Assembly: GCA_964386565.1 (NCBI GenBank)
Contig: CAYLRU010000004.1
Coordinates: 62,001 to 126,000, forward strand
DNA from: CAYLRU01 sp964386565
Lineage (GTDB): Bacteria > Desulfobacterota > Desulfobacteria > Desulfobacterales > UBA5616
DNA length: 64,000 nucleotides
Reading direction: 5' to 3'
Shown: one piece after another, positions 30,101 through 45,100 of the stretch
Numbering within the stretch: position 1 is the stretch's first letter
How the letters are laid out: each line of letters starts with the position of its first letter
Program-made: the position numbers and the translations under genes
Notes under the pieces: generated by a model
The model's input: the letters and a program-made list of their open reading frames with translations, nothing else
The model's database searches: none
What the model was told of the DNA's origin: nothing

Positions 30101-33100
30101 ATAAAAATGTCGCGGTCAGGATACCGGTGTTGTTGTTCGTATCCCCGGAATCATCGATAAAAGCCTTGTCCACACCGCCTTCGCCGTTAATGGTGAGAAG
30201 GGCATCAATGGCGTCCACCCATGGATATTTATTTTCATTCTGATCGACCACGATATCGGTTACAACAACCGTATCATTGTCCGTTCCGCTGTTGATCATC
30301 GTTGGCCCGGAAATCGTCCTGACGTAGATCTCATCTTCACCGGCCTTGGTATTGATAACGGTTTCACCGGTCATGGTGGACCGTATATCCACCGTATCAT
30401 TTCCAGGACCGGTTGTAATGACGACCTGTTCCACACCGTCATAAAAAACAGCGCCGGTCATTCCCGAATCCGCCTCTTCTGAAACGCCGTCAATGGTCAC
30501 GCGGTTAAACAGATGCGCGGTCTGTACCTGGTCCGACCGGACATAATATGCGGTCTCACCGCCGAAATAGAGAACCGGCTCGTTTCCGAGGTAGTATCTC
30601 AAGTCACCTGCAGCATATGTTGACTGGACCCAACTTTCAAGCTGATACTTGTCTTCTCCCGGCACGAGTTCGTATACCGGTTCCCCCCGTCGGTGCAGAA
30701 CCGGGTTGCCGTCTTCATCAATGATGGTATCGGCCGTATACAGAACAACGTTTCCTTCATCATCCAGCTTGATGTTGCCGTTTGTATCCGTCACCGGCTG
30801 ATCGATCTGTACGGCCTCATCACCGAAATAAAGCCTGGGAGACGCTTCGGCATAGGTGAGATGATTGCCGTCTGCATCCAGCACGGGCTCGCGGCGATTA
30901 CGAATCACGGCCTCGCCGGCAAGATGAGTGAACGCGCTTCCGTCGGGATTGGATACCGCATTGCCTTCTTCGTCATACACCTGCTCACCGCCGAAGTACC
31001 GAACGATTTCACCGGCAAAATGCAGCACCACATCCCCGGCCATGTGTATGAGGGGATCTCCTGCCGCATGAAGAACCGGGTTACCCGATGTGTCTCTGAC
31101 GATCTCTCCGGTAAACGGGTTGAGCACAACGTCACCGGCCTGATATACAGCACCGGTATATGGATCGATTTGAGGATCATCCGTATAAAAGAGGGGCTCA
31201 AGGGTTACGGGATGTATTTTCTGTTCTCCGCCGAAGTTGTATTTGACATCACCGGAAAGTTCATAAACCGGCTCGCCCACACTATGAAAAATGGGATCGC
31301 CGTTTTCATCCCTGATGGTAGATGCATCGTGCAATACCACGTTTCCGTCGCCGTCCGTCACGATATTGAATTCGGCATCAACAACGGGCTGACCGGCCTT
31401 TAAGGGCTCGGTACCTGAATAGGTGAGAAGTTCATCAAACCGCATTGCCTGTACCCAGAACACGGGTGACAACGGATCAAAATTTTCATTGCAATATTCG
31501 GGATTGCCTGAAGCGTCGAACTGATCCACGCCTATCTCATAGGTATCCAGCAAGCTTTCCGTCTCACCCGGATCCGCCGAACCATTTACATTGAGTGTAT
31601 CATTTCCAGGATAGCTGACCCGGTAATCCATGGCCACCGTATATGGAAGTGCACGGGTGCGGTAAACCGGGATCACCGCCGGAATGCCGGTATCAGAAAA
31701 AGTCCTGTTACCATACAGATCGACATACAGGGGAGCGCCGTTTTCAAAATCCGTTATAATGGATTGAACGCCGGTGTCTTCGAGAGTTCGGCGTCCCGCG
31801 TCATCCAGGTACACATTCTGACCGCTTCCATCCGTAACGGTGATCACGACCCGGGCCCGACCCTCCGCATATTCCAGGGTTTCTTCGCCGTTTTCATCCA
31901 GGTAGACCGGCTGCCCGTCTTCGGTTTTGTAAATACCCTGCTCCCATACACCGTATTCATGAACCAGATCCTCGACAATGGCCCCGTACTCGTCGATTAC
32001 CACGGCATTGACAAAAATGTATCCCGTTACCGGGTCCTCGTATAAAATCGGCGCCAATTCGGGTTCTTCATATTCAACCTGTGTATTTCCGGGACCGGGA
32101 TATGAGGGATAGCCGTCCGGTTCGGAATTGACAAAGGCCGTCGGTACGTTAGCCAGCAGTTCACTGTACTCCGCCATATCCATTCCCAAAAGGGCGGCAT
32201 GCTCGGCAGGCGTCAGCCAGTCGACATCCTCATGAATATGAGCATCACCGTAAAAGATGACCCATGATGCAATATTTAGCAGGCTCCCATCGTCACTCAC
32301 ATTGACCGTATCATTCCCCGGCCCGCCCAGTATGGTGGTCAGGCCGATAACCTGTTCGATATTGATCGTGTCGTCCCCGTCTCCGGCGATGATGGTCAGA
32401 TTCATTCCATCCGGCAGGTCTTCCGCATCCCCCATAAAGATCGTATCGGTGTTGTTTTCATATTTGTGGGTTTCCACTTCCGCAACGATAAAGGTATCGC
32501 TTTCATCGGAAAGCCGGATTTCCACATTTTCGATTCCGTCGATCTCGATACCGAAGTACTTCACCGTATCAACACCCGTCCCCGACGGCAGCCCGTTACC
32601 TTCGAGACTTAAGAACCTGTCTTCAATGGGATGATTATTCTCGTCCGTGTCAATCCTGAAAATCGGGTTGCCGTCCTGGTCTTCCCCCACCTGTATCATC
32701 CGGTCCGTTGTGCGGTTGGTTAACAGTCCGACATCGCCGTTGGCATCCTGATTGTGAACGATCACCCGATCGCCGCTGTCTTCATACTGGTCTCCACCTT
32801 TAATCGTCAGCCTGCCCTTGATATCGGACACGTTATTTGATCCTTCGGCTTTAAACACAAACAACGGCGGATCGACAGTCACTGGAGGAGGTGTAATCAC
32901 TTTCGTCTTCTGTACCAGACGGCCGATGCTGAAATTGATCTCGAAGTCATACACGGAAACTTCTATCTTTCGATTGAATATGTAATAAAAAAAGTTGTTC
33001 TTGATGCGGTATTTGATCCCGAGATATGAATAACCGTCAAACCGGAAGTACGGATAAACGGACCGCCAGATCCCCATTATCCGGTTTACGTAATTCTCGA

Positions 33101-36100
33101 CGATTTTGGCAACGCTGCCCTCGTTGTGAAGTGTAAACAGGTCGATGTCGAATGTAAAACGGTCGTATCGCCACTGAACAGATTGGTATTCGATTTCCGG
33201 CGGCAGCGTCACTTCAATGGGCGGGGGCTGATACGTGTAAGACGGCGGATCAAACACGATCGGCGGGGGATTTCCGCCCACATGGATGGTGTCATCCCCG
33301 GAACCGCCGTTAACGATGGTTTCCACGTTTTCACTGGTACTGAGAATATAAATCTCATCGGGTCCGCCGCCGCCGTCAACTTCGATGGATTCGATATTCA
33401 TGAAGTTGGTGATTCGGCCGGCACCGGCAATATAGGTATCGGTAATAACAAAAACATCCCCGATGGGCGTGCCGATCACCACGATGGTGTCGATTCCGGG
33501 TCCGCCGTTTATTTCAACAGGGGCATTTTGCAGGTAATCATACCGGTTTGTACCCGTTCCGCCGAACAGTTTGGACAGGTTGGTCACCTCATCGGGATTG
33601 TCCGAATTCTCCTTCAGCACCAGGAATGTCTTCAACAGGAAGGTGTCATTCCCCGCCCCTCCGTGCAGATACAGCCGTGCCCGGTTGTGGTTGACTTCCA
33701 TACGGTCATTCTGGCCTTCTCCGAGAACGAACAGGGGCGTGGAGTTGCCATTGGTCATATTGTCGGTATCTGCAACCGGCACGCCTTCGGGGTACTCCAG
33801 ATTCCGGTTGCCGGTATCCGGAATGAGAGGCACGGTTCCCACAACGATCTCGTCATCACCGCTGCCCATGTTAATCACGGTAACCACGGCCGTATCGTCC
33901 GAGAGAAAGGAATCATTACCGGCGTATCCGTTAATGGACAGGCGATCGATCTGCCTGAAAGTGATGGTATCGCCTTCCGAGCCGGAAACCAGGGCGGCGG
34001 TCACATGGCCCACCCGGTAGGAACCGCTTCCCGCCGCATTCAGTTTGAAACTGTCGGAACGATCCGTGCCGTTGATGATCAGTTCGTCAAACCCGGTGAT
34101 GCCGCTGTCACTCACGTTGAATACGGCTCCGGAGTTCGAGACATTTATGATAATGTATTCCTTCAGGGAGTTCTCGTCATTTCCCCGGTTGTCGATGGTG
34201 ACCTTGCCGGTCCACTGGCTGACGGACACGAATACGGAGCCCTTGTAGATGGATCCGTCCCGATCGCCGATCACGATAACGTTATTGCCCGATCCGCCGG
34301 AAATGACCGCCTCTTCGAAAATCCGGTTGAGGTCTTCCACAATGGCGGCGGTATCGTAGTGATCGCCGGTCACACCGAGTTTGAAGTCGGGATCATCCTC
34401 TTTTATCTTTTCCGCTAGATCCACGGCGGTGTCGACAACGGCCTTGACAAAATCTCCCCCTGTATCGCTCAATATGACGCCGGTCACAAACCGGTTGTCG
34501 AAAAGCGACATATCCCGATTCTGGGATTCTGCAAGAATATCATAACCGCCATCGTCAATGAAGGTATCAAGACCGTCTCCACCGGTGACAGTATCGTCGC
34601 CCAATCCGCTGTTCAGCACATCATCAAACGGCGATCCCACCAGTTCATCATCACCCGCACCGGCAATAATAGAAACGACGATAAGATCCGGATAGACCGA
34701 GGCCCCACCGGTGTTTACCTCTGAATCCCCCAGCCCGCTGAAGTCGATAACGTCATTTCCGGCAAGCGTCTCGATGATCACCGTGTCGCCTTCTTTTCTG
34801 ACGCTTGAAGAAATGTTGAAATCCATGACCCCGGTCCGCGCAATATGAACCTGTTGCATCTTCCCGGTTTCATCCGGGGATTCCGACGTGCCGATAAACC
34901 GGTCATTGCCGGTCGACCCCAGTATATGCAGGGTGTCGGCGGCATTATCGTCCAAAATGATTGTGGATGTATCGTTTTCTATGATATGCTTGCCAAAATC
35001 CGCGGTCAGACGCTGGAGTCCGGAACCGTTTAAATCAAACACCGTTATGGTGTCGGCACCCTCTTCCGCGTTTATGATCAAATCTTCAATATCCTGGGCC
35101 GTAATCGCACCATTTCCCACGAGTTCGACCCTGGTCACACCCGGACCCGTTGTTGAAACCTCGATCCGGTTGTTTTCCACTGTGGCGGTGAAGACCAGGA
35201 AATCATTCCCCGTGGATGCGGCCACGCTGCTGCCCAGATCCGAGGCATCCAGTTGAACCATGTCATCCCCGGATCCGGCATCGATATCATCAGCGCCGCC
35301 ACCGCCTTCGATCATGTCATCACCGTCACCACCGACAATGGTATCATTTCCGGTACCACCGGTTATCTGGTCGTTACCGGTTCCGCCGTTCAGAATCGCA
35401 TTGCCAGACCCGGTGTAAACAATGAAGTCATCACCGTCTTGACCATATATTTCAACATTTCCGTTGCTGGAGGTCTCCAGGTAATCCGTTCCGTCACCGC
35501 CGTAGAACGTGACATCCCCGGATCCATAGGAGATAAAAATGTCATCACCGCCGCCGCCGTCAAATTCAATGGGCACCAAGACGCCTTTTTTCACCAGTAT
35601 GTTGTCTACGCCGTCTCCACAGCTTGCCGTAATCTTGGATACATGCTCATAGGTATCAGTGCGTCCCATAGCGGTGATTTTGATGGTGGCGTCATCCCTG
35701 GTTCCCGCAATCTGTTCTATAATATAAGGCTCGTTAAGAGCATTGTTGGCCAGATCCCGATATTGTCCCCGGTCACCCATATTCAACACCAATTCATGGG
35801 ACGTGACGGTCTCTCTGGTGACAGTGGCACGTAGCGGATCATCATCATACACATACCAACTCTGCGCATCGGCCTGGGAATCGCCGGCCTTACCCGCAAG
35901 GTATACCGGCTTGGGCAGTTCCAGGTAGCCGATGGTGAAATGCCCTGTTTTAGTGACGGAGAAGAAGAGAAATTTGATTTTCACGCTGACGGAAAGCTCG
36001 ATCTTAACACTTCCGGAACCCTGAGCCGTGAAAGAATACGCCAAATCAACGCCTGCCAGCGTGATGCCGAACAACCTTGCCTTGACACCCGCACTCCCGC

Positions 36101-39100
36101 TCAATTCAAAGCGATAATATTTGGTTCCGCTTGAATTGACCAGTTGTTCCGAGGAAACATGGAAGGTAAAATACCCACTGAGTCCGAACGAGCTGGTTCC
36201 CAGGGTAAAATTACCACCCAAGGTTATACTGAAATTACCCCTTGAATCAAGATATCCAGATCCATTTAAAGAGGCCAGTCCGAAGAAATTGATTTCTCCC
36301 CTGAAATCAAAACGCCACTGTCCATTTCTGACTTTAACTGAAAATTCGGCATTTAACTTCAGGACTTTTAACAGTTCAATATCGCCTTTAAGCTCAAGGC
36401 GGAAGGAGTTCGCAAGAATGCCGAAATGCTCGGTGTTCGTGGTATTGATGTTGATCGTACCGCTTGCAGATATTTCGAAGATGTCCTCGATAGCGGATGC
36501 GGATATACCAAGGGAAAATGCTATTCCGGGATCAGATCCCGCATAAACACCGGCACTGCCGGTGGCGGAAAAGCTCAACCCGCCGATACTGAACGACAGT
36601 CCGAATTGAATCTCTATTTTGGTGTCCGAGATAACAATATCCAGCATGCCGCTACCCTGGGCAAACCCGAGAAATTCTATGGTACCGGAAATATGGATCC
36701 GCAGTCCCGGCTGGACGGTATCGCCGTCGAGGGTTTGGGCTTTTGTCGTGGTGTTGATTTCAAGCCAGGCATCCGCATCAAATCGCAATCCGATATCCTC
36801 GCAGAAATCCGCTTCCAGTGTTATTGCCACGCGCATGACAAGTCCCTGGCCATCAATGCGCATTCCCCCGTCAATATGGATGAATCCGATGGGGTCAAGT
36901 TGGGCTGTGGCCTCGGCTTCGATCTCCAGCCTATCGTATGTCAGCAGAAATTTAAAACTGCCCTCCATGGTCAGCGCATCCGCCACGATAAGACGCCCGT
37001 TCATTTCAATGAGGAACCGGCTTCCGGCGATTTCCACGTCTCCGGTTACCAGGTTCCCGTCTTCATCCCGAACAAACCTGCCCTCTTCATCAATTAGGAA
37101 GGTTTCAACCGTCTTGGCCTCATTGTAAGTATTGAATTCCAGGAGAAATTCGCCATCCAGGGCGATTCCCGGTATTGAATTGCCGTTTAAAGTCAGGTAG
37201 ACACGGCCGATTACGCCCGGCGTGAACCCGGGATCTGGAGAGTTGGCGTAAACCACAAAGTTCAGCGTTCCGGATAAGGAACCTAAAAAGGGGATCTCGC
37301 AGCTTACCGCCCCGACGATGCTGATGTATGCTTCATCGGCACTGCCAACGGCTTTCAACTGAAGGTATCCGATCAGGGACAGGGTCTCGTAAATCACCAG
37401 CTCCGCCTCAATGGTGGCCACGATATAGACCTCGGGCTTTCCATCCGGGTTTCGTTTTCCGTCAAGGCCGGGGGAGGAATCATAGATCCCGATGGTTTTG
37501 GGATCTCCCGGGTCAAGCAGGGGCAGGAAGGACTTGGGAATATCAAAAACCTGATCCTGCATGGTGGTGTTGAACATGATGGTGACGGAACCCGTTGCCT
37601 TGAACAGGTCCCCCACGTCGGGCAGGCCGATATCAGCGCCGGCACCGATTGTGAACAGGCCGGCAACCCCTGGATTATCTCCCGGGTTCAATCCGGTTAC
37701 GAGGACCAAAAGCCCTTTTACCTCTCCGTAGGTCACCGCGCCGCCGCCAAGGGTTAACTCGGCAATTGCAAAAATTTCAAACCGGACCGGGTCAAGCTTT
37801 AGGTAGAAACCACCGTTCATCTTGAACAGGTCAACGTCCATTCCCGGCGGCCGGATCTTTAACTGTCCCATCAGTTCCACCACAAAGGTAAACGGGGCAA
37901 GCTCGTAGGTAACGGTTTTATCACTGCCGTCCGGTCCCAGCCCGGGCAGTGTCAGGGTTTCAATTTTTTCATATTTCGTTGTGTTGATCTGGAGAGTTCC
38001 GCTGCCGAACAGATAGATTCCCATCGGTTCAAGGAATGAGAAGTTCGTCTGGATGGTCATAACGCCCCAGAACTGGGGTCCTTCGGTGAGAAGGCTGCTC
38101 ATATCCAGGACGAATTTTCCGGCAGATGCCCCCAGATTGCCCAGCTTGTAAACGGTGAGCTCTCCGAGCAGGGTCAGTTCAAAGACGACTCTTTCGGGAT
38201 CGATTTCAAGAACAACCTTTCCGGTGAGGGAAATCACCGGCTCATCGAGGAATCCTGCGGCATTGAGCTCGATTCCGCCGCCCAGTTCGATAAAGAAAGA
38301 CTGGGCCTGGGTAATGATGATCATCTGGGCTGATGATTCGATACCGTAATTTCCCGCAACGTCGTTCCAACTGCCAGCAATAAACGTTATGGTCAACAAT
38401 CCGGTATCAAACTGATCGTCGAATATATATCGGAAGGTATTACTTCCTGCCAGTTCGTCCGGTTGGGTCGGAGATCCGTTGATTCTTACATTTTCACCGT
38501 TGGCCCCGGTCAGGGTAAATTCCTGGTCGCTGTCCAGTATGGATTCCAGGTCAAGGGCATTGCCGTTTACCGGGGTAAACGTAATATCGATATATTTTCG
38601 GCCGTTGAGCTCTTCACGATCGATGGTGGCATATTCCCCGGGATCGGTCGGTGAAGCACGGGCCGCATCCACCCTGAACGTTTCCGTCTCGCTCAGGTTC
38701 GTCATTCCGCCGGTATCGGTCCAGGACCCGGCATTGAATTCAACCGTGTATTCTCCCGGCGTCAGCGTCCCGGTGAAATAATATCGGTACGTGTCCGTGA
38801 TGCCCACAGGTTCGCACGAAGCCACGCTGTCAAGTTGCGAAAATGCCGTTACAATCTCATCTAAGGTATGGCCCTCTGAAATCGCCAGGACATAGGTATA
38901 ATTGTTAACAATGGTTTCCCGGGTATTGATTTCCAGGCTGTATTGCGCAATCAGGGCATCAATCTCCGCCTGGGTCGTACCCGTTTTAAAAACGACCTTT
39001 ACCTGGGGCTCAACATTCTCATCCACAACACGTTCCGGACTGCCCCTGATATCGATGATATTGCCGTCACGGTCTTTCAGGACAATCTCATCGCCGTCAA

Positions 39101-42100
39101 TGGTGTTGTGATCGATTTTATTTCCGCTGGTGGGCTTGAATGTGACGGATATATATCCCCGTTCATTGATCACATCCGTACCGATGACAAAACCCGTTAC
39201 CGGATCGGCAAGATTGGCCGTACTTCCATCAACCGTAAAGATCACGCTGAAAGCGATATTGTCATTTCCACCGGAATCCGTCCACCGGGCTTCGATGAAG
39301 TCGATGGATACCTCGCCGGAAATAAATTCGCCGTTGAGATAATACCTGAATCTGCCTTCTTCAATTTCTTCAGGTGTATCCGAAACCGTCACACCGTTTG
39401 AACCGATTCCGCTCAGATTGAACTCGGCGCTGTCATCCAGTATGGAATCCTTATCCAGTGTTTCCCCATAAGCCGGTGTAAAGGTGATATCGATATATCC
39501 CCTGTCGTTAATCTCGTTAATATCGATATGGCTTTCCCGGCCGGGGTCGGCCGGGGCTGCGGTAGCACCTTCCACCACAAATGACAGGATAACGCCGTCG
39601 CTCACCGCACCGCTCACCGTATCCCCCGTTTCAAGGAGGGTGTCGGCGTTTTTAAAGCTGCCGGCGGTGTATATCAACTGCACGGTTCCGCAGGGGAATG
39701 CATAGGGACCCGACGTATTGGTAATCATGTAACGGAAACGGTTTGTCCCGGTTCTGATGATGGCGTCGATTAAAGCCTCTCCCGTGTTGGGGACAAGTTC
39801 CTCGGTCACCATCAACCCGTCGTCCGTCATTGAAGACACAACCGGAACCGGTGTTCCGTCAACGGATCGGCTGGTGCCGTTGATCTCGAGCTCAAATTCC
39901 GAATCTTCGTCCAATATGGATTCATAATCAAGGGACGTATTCGGGGCCGGGGTGTAGATTACATCGATATACTGGCTGCCGTTAAATGTATGCTCATCGG
40001 AATTGATCACGTTAACATCGGTTCGCCCTCCCGAAGGATCGGCAAGCTCAACAGTGGGTTTTATTGCCACGGGAGTGGATGAGGTCAGATCGGATTCCGG
40101 AATTTCAAATACCACTTCTTCACCGGCGGCATTTTTAAATCCCATCTTCAGATAGCCGTAAATGGAAAGCAATTGCACCTGTTCCGGAATGTCGGCCAGG
40201 AAAAAGATCCGGACATCGCCGCCAATAACATTGGAAAAATCCGCGTAAAGCTTTCCACTGATGCTGATATTGTCGGCGGCAAAATTCAGTTTCCCGGCGA
40301 TGAGGAACTTGCCGTCGGTGCTGAGCTTGATAATGACCTCGCCGTTGAACACCTGTTGAGATGTATACATGGAATAAATTTTCCCACCACCGGTAATGGT
40401 CATGGGTGAGGTGAATGCGGCAAGAAAGCCCAGACCCGGGGGAAGATTCTTGGTTGCTTTATACTGATTCACCACCTGCTGCTTGATGGATGTAAGCCAT
40501 TCAGACGCCGACATCTCCGTGGGAAGTGCAAATGCGGATTTTCTCAGTTCAAATGGATGGTCAATTGTGGGAAGAGACGTAAAGAATTCCACCCCGGCGG
40601 AAAAATCATTGATCATCAATCCAACATAGGGAATGGGAATGGGAATACCGCCCGGGACTTCAACATTGATAAACACGCCCAAAGGCCCGAGTTCGCTTAA
40701 TCCCAACCGAATGGTCAGTCCGCCGAGCCCTGCCATGCTGAATCCGCCTTCAAGGCCTAGGAAGAATATCCTGTTTGCCACGGGCGTGGTGGTATCAAAG
40801 GTACCGATCATGTTGTCGTATGCATCGAGTTTCACAATGCCGCCGATGAGCGATGCCTTTATCTCGCCACCGAACATCTGGCCCTCCAGGCTCACGCCAA
40901 TGGCCGCAATATCGATGATCGGAAACGACCCTTCCAAAAGGAGCATGGGGGCGATTTTCACCCCTTCAATGACCCCGGAAAATTCCAGGCCGGGAATTCC
41001 CTCAATACTGTCGACACTGGCGGACAGGATCAGCACGAAATCTTCGGGATGATTTTGAATATCATCCCACTGGATTCCGATTTCAGTGATCTTGATTGGA
41101 AGCCACTTGGGCCATCCCAGGCTGTCGCCAGTTGCAGACCCGACACTTAAAAATACGCCGAAGCCCTTCTTGGTTACGAATGTGCCGTCACCCAGGAATG
41201 CGAAATGCCGGGCCTCTCCGCCGATGGTTAAAGATCCGATGGTTACTTCGGCACCAACGGAAACAAACGCAACCAACTCTTCATCCGCACCAGCCCCGGT
41301 ATCCAGCCTGAAACCCACGGATTTTATCGTGACAAAAGATCCCAATTTCAACACAAGGGTATCGACTTCAAATATGAATGTATCGACACGGCCATCTGAA
41401 AAAGTAAGCTCAAGGCGGATGGCTTCATCGTTTTGCGTACCATCGAAATTGAGGTCGTCAGCGGTTTGCCGGTCCGTAATTGTTGCGGATATGGGGCGGC
41501 CCGGAAAGAATTTAGCACCGCCGGAGGCTACATAAATGGACCCGTTAAATACTAGTGACTGGCCGAAAGTAACGTCGAAGTTGGTCACACCAATCCGGAT
41601 ATCGTCAAATTCAAGAATGCTGCCGAACCTGATTTTATTATCCGTCGTCGTTGTTTGCGCATCACCCTGGGTTTGTCCTTCAAAACCGATCCCGATTTCG
41701 GCAACCCCTATGGCAAAGCCGTTGAGCCGGATCACCAGCCCGGGGATCTCATCGCCGGAAACAGCGGGATTGGGATCATAGGGCGCTATCTTGCCCCGGA
41801 TACCGAAAGCGGGGAACAGGACAGTAACGGATTCCACCCGGATTATTTCCTGGTTCAGATAGGCCTGGTAAGCCAGGGGATATTCTTGAAGGGCTTTTTG
41901 GTAAGCCTCGTATTTCTTCGGGTAGGCTTCCATGTCCTTGAGGTATGTTTCATAGAGATCCAGTGCAGCCTCATATTCCTCTTCAGTTGCATAATCATTT
42001 AGATCGGGCTCTTCCACGGCGTCAGGATAAACCGGAGCTTCAGGAACCGCCGGAGCTGGTTCGTAATGGATCTGGATACCCTCAGCCTCGATTTCAACAA

Positions 42101-45100
42101 CACCGGGAATCATTACCTCGAGTGCGGCCACCCGGAACCCGAAAGTCGGGGGCCAGACCTTTATTGCATCCGGGCTGAAGTCTCCACTCAGTATGCCCAT
42201 CAGGCTGAATACATCCAGACTTACATCAAAAGTCCCAAGAACACCGAGCAGATCCGCGGTGATGCCGCTGCTCTGCTGCTGTGCGGATGTCTGTGTGGAT
42301 GCCTGGTTGTTGGTGGTGGAGCCACCGCCGAAGCTCAGAGTGGCCCGGTCAACGCCGATACCGATGGTCAGTACCAGCATACCGCCCGAAAAGCTGATAT
42401 TCTCGATACCGATATGGGGCCCCTGGAGGACCAGCGGGCCGATGGCCAGGGTTTTTTCCGTTGTCGCCTGGGCTGCGGTGGACGCATCAATGGTAAACCG
42501 TTGGCTCACGGCATAGTTCCGGGTCCCGTCATCGGTCCAGAAAGTATTGGCCCTGAAAGAGACGATGACTTCACCGACCTTGAACAAATCGGTTGTATTG
42601 ACCGTATTAGCGTCTTTTAAATAGTACCGATACGTTGTTCCCGAAACAAGGGTGGGCAATCCGACAATGTCGGGGATACCGCCGGCCAGGAGTTTAACAT
42701 CAGCCACACCGGCGCCACTGAGCATGATTTCATCGCCGTTGATGCTGTCCGGATTGATGGGGCTGCCGTTTCGGGAAACAAAGGTGACATCGATATATCG
42801 TTTTGTGTTCATGGACGAAACAGATATCGTCCCGCCGCTGACCGGACTGGAAATGCTGGCCGTGGGTGCGGGCTTCGGGAGCGTCCCGTCAGCGTTTCTG
42901 ACCACCAGGCTGAAATTTTCGGTTTCAGCGGCGTTTACATTTCCGTCTTTGTCATACCAGGTGTTGCCTAGGAAATTGACCTCCACCTCACCCACCTGGG
43001 GGAAGGTTCCGGTGATGCTGTACCGGTAAGTATTTGGCAGCCCCCCCGTCACCTTAACCGGTTTGCCATTCACGGATATTCCGGGAATGGCCTGACCGTT
43101 CATGGTGAGGGTAAATTCCACGGAATTGTCCGTTATACTGGCTTCATTCAACCCTACATTGTTCGGATCGGCAAAGGTGATATCAATATATTTTTTAGCC
43201 GACGGCAGACTGTTTATCTCGGCCTTGTCATATGAAATGTACCCGAGGTTGCTGATTTCAAGGGCGTCCTTACCGAAGCTCGTGCCCGCCATGTCGGCGG
43301 ACAAAAGCAGTGCGGGGCTGCCGGCTCCCGATACGGTGCGGGTTATTGTGTCCATCCCAATGCCGACCTGACCGAATATTTCGAAACCGGTAATTGAAAA
43401 ATTCTGGAGTTTGAATCCCTCGGGACCGCCGATACTGAAAGCGGCACTGCCCCCAATTTCAAAATATTCCTCTCCGTCCACCGTGATTCTGACATAGGCG
43501 CCGGAAATGGCAACGGCAATGGCGCCGGTGGGCTTTTTGGAGAAACTGACCGTTCCGCCGATATTCAGGATGTCGACGATGTTTATATTGATACTGCCGG
43601 TAAAGGAGGTGACCGCAGCCGCTGACGTGAACTTAACGATGACGGCCTTTTCCGTATTGGGAATATTGATCGTCCGGTTCACGACCTGTCCGGAGGTATT
43701 GATATCGACAACGGCGCTGCCGCTGACCTCAAGACCGGGCAGGCCCACAAAGGCAATATCGCCCTCAGCATGAAGCGCATACCTGCCGCCGTCAAATTTC
43801 ACCATGCCGACCTGAGCATTGGCCAACAGGACACCGATGGCATCGGGATTCAATTCACCATCGTCGTTCCGGTAAGGACCCTGGCCCATGAATATTTCGA
43901 TGCCCTCCCCGGCAAAAGAATCACCGGAGAACGCCACGCTGCCTTCGATGGTAATAAAGTTTGCGATATTGAGCTTGACTTCCGATGCAAAAAAGCTGAA
44001 CCCGGTTTCAGTGGCGCTAAACCGGATGATGATCTTTGTTCCGTTTACATCGATGGTTTCATCAACCGCACCGCCGGTGGTGTTTATCCTCAGACCGATG
44101 GTGGCTTCCATGTCCAGGCCCCCGCCGTCCAGTGATCCCACTCCGGATATAAGGCCTGCAACACCGGCGTTTGTTATAACAAGGGCGCCTTGGCCGTTTT
44201 TAATGCTGCCGCCGAGTCCCGGATCGCTGAAGGTGATGCCGGTAACCGCCATCCGGGTAATCTTCACCCCGGTATCCACCCGTATGGCCTGGTCGAAATA
44301 GAGGTTCCCGTTGAGGGTAAATTCACCGATGGTAATCCCCGCGTTCAGTGCCACCACCCGCATAAACTTGCCAGCCGGAAGCACCAGGTGCTGGGTGGTC
44401 GATCCCATGGTAAAGGACTCGTCAACAGTCGCCGGCAGGGTGTTGATCTCCAGTGCGATCGTATCCACGGAAAGGGTCAGTCCGGGAATAAAATCGATAT
44501 CATCGGGCGCCAGAGTGAGGCTTGCCGCAATTCCCTGAGGCGTGATCAGCATGGCGCCGCTGGGGATATCCACGCTTAAAATGGTGGTGTCGCCGCTCTT
44601 GAGTTCAAGGGCAACTTCCCATATCGTCAACCGGACGACCTTGATTCCGCCGGCAGTGGTGATTTGTTCAAAACTAAAGTTTCCGGTCAACACCTGCCCC
44701 AGAACGGTCAGGGAGATGTTCAGCCCTTCCACTTTCACAAACGGCCCGGCGTCCAGATTGAGGGCAACAATTTCCTCACCGATGGATACGCTCTCACTGA
44801 CGGTCTTGGTGGTATTGTTGATGGCCAGATTGAAGGAACCGGAAAAGGAGATACCCGGTATGTTCTGAACACTGATATCGGCGCTGATTTCACCGGCAAG
44901 TCCCGCGCTGGTGACCAGAAGGGTTCCCTGCCCGTTTTGCACCACCACAAAATCGGTGGTTCCGTTTCCAAGTCCCAGATAGACGTTCGATGCGGCCAGG
45001 CGGATCATCGAGCGGGTTTGTGTCGTTCCGTTCTTTGTCTGCGTGGTGGAGTCCACTTTTTCAAAGGCGAAATTTCCCTTGAGTTCCTGGCCGAGGATAT

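Noticed and set aside
33126..34418. 430-codon plus-strand open frame
   Set aside because: It is fully antisense to the giant gene, without RBS or recognisable protein; long shadow frames are expected opposite GC-biased repeats.
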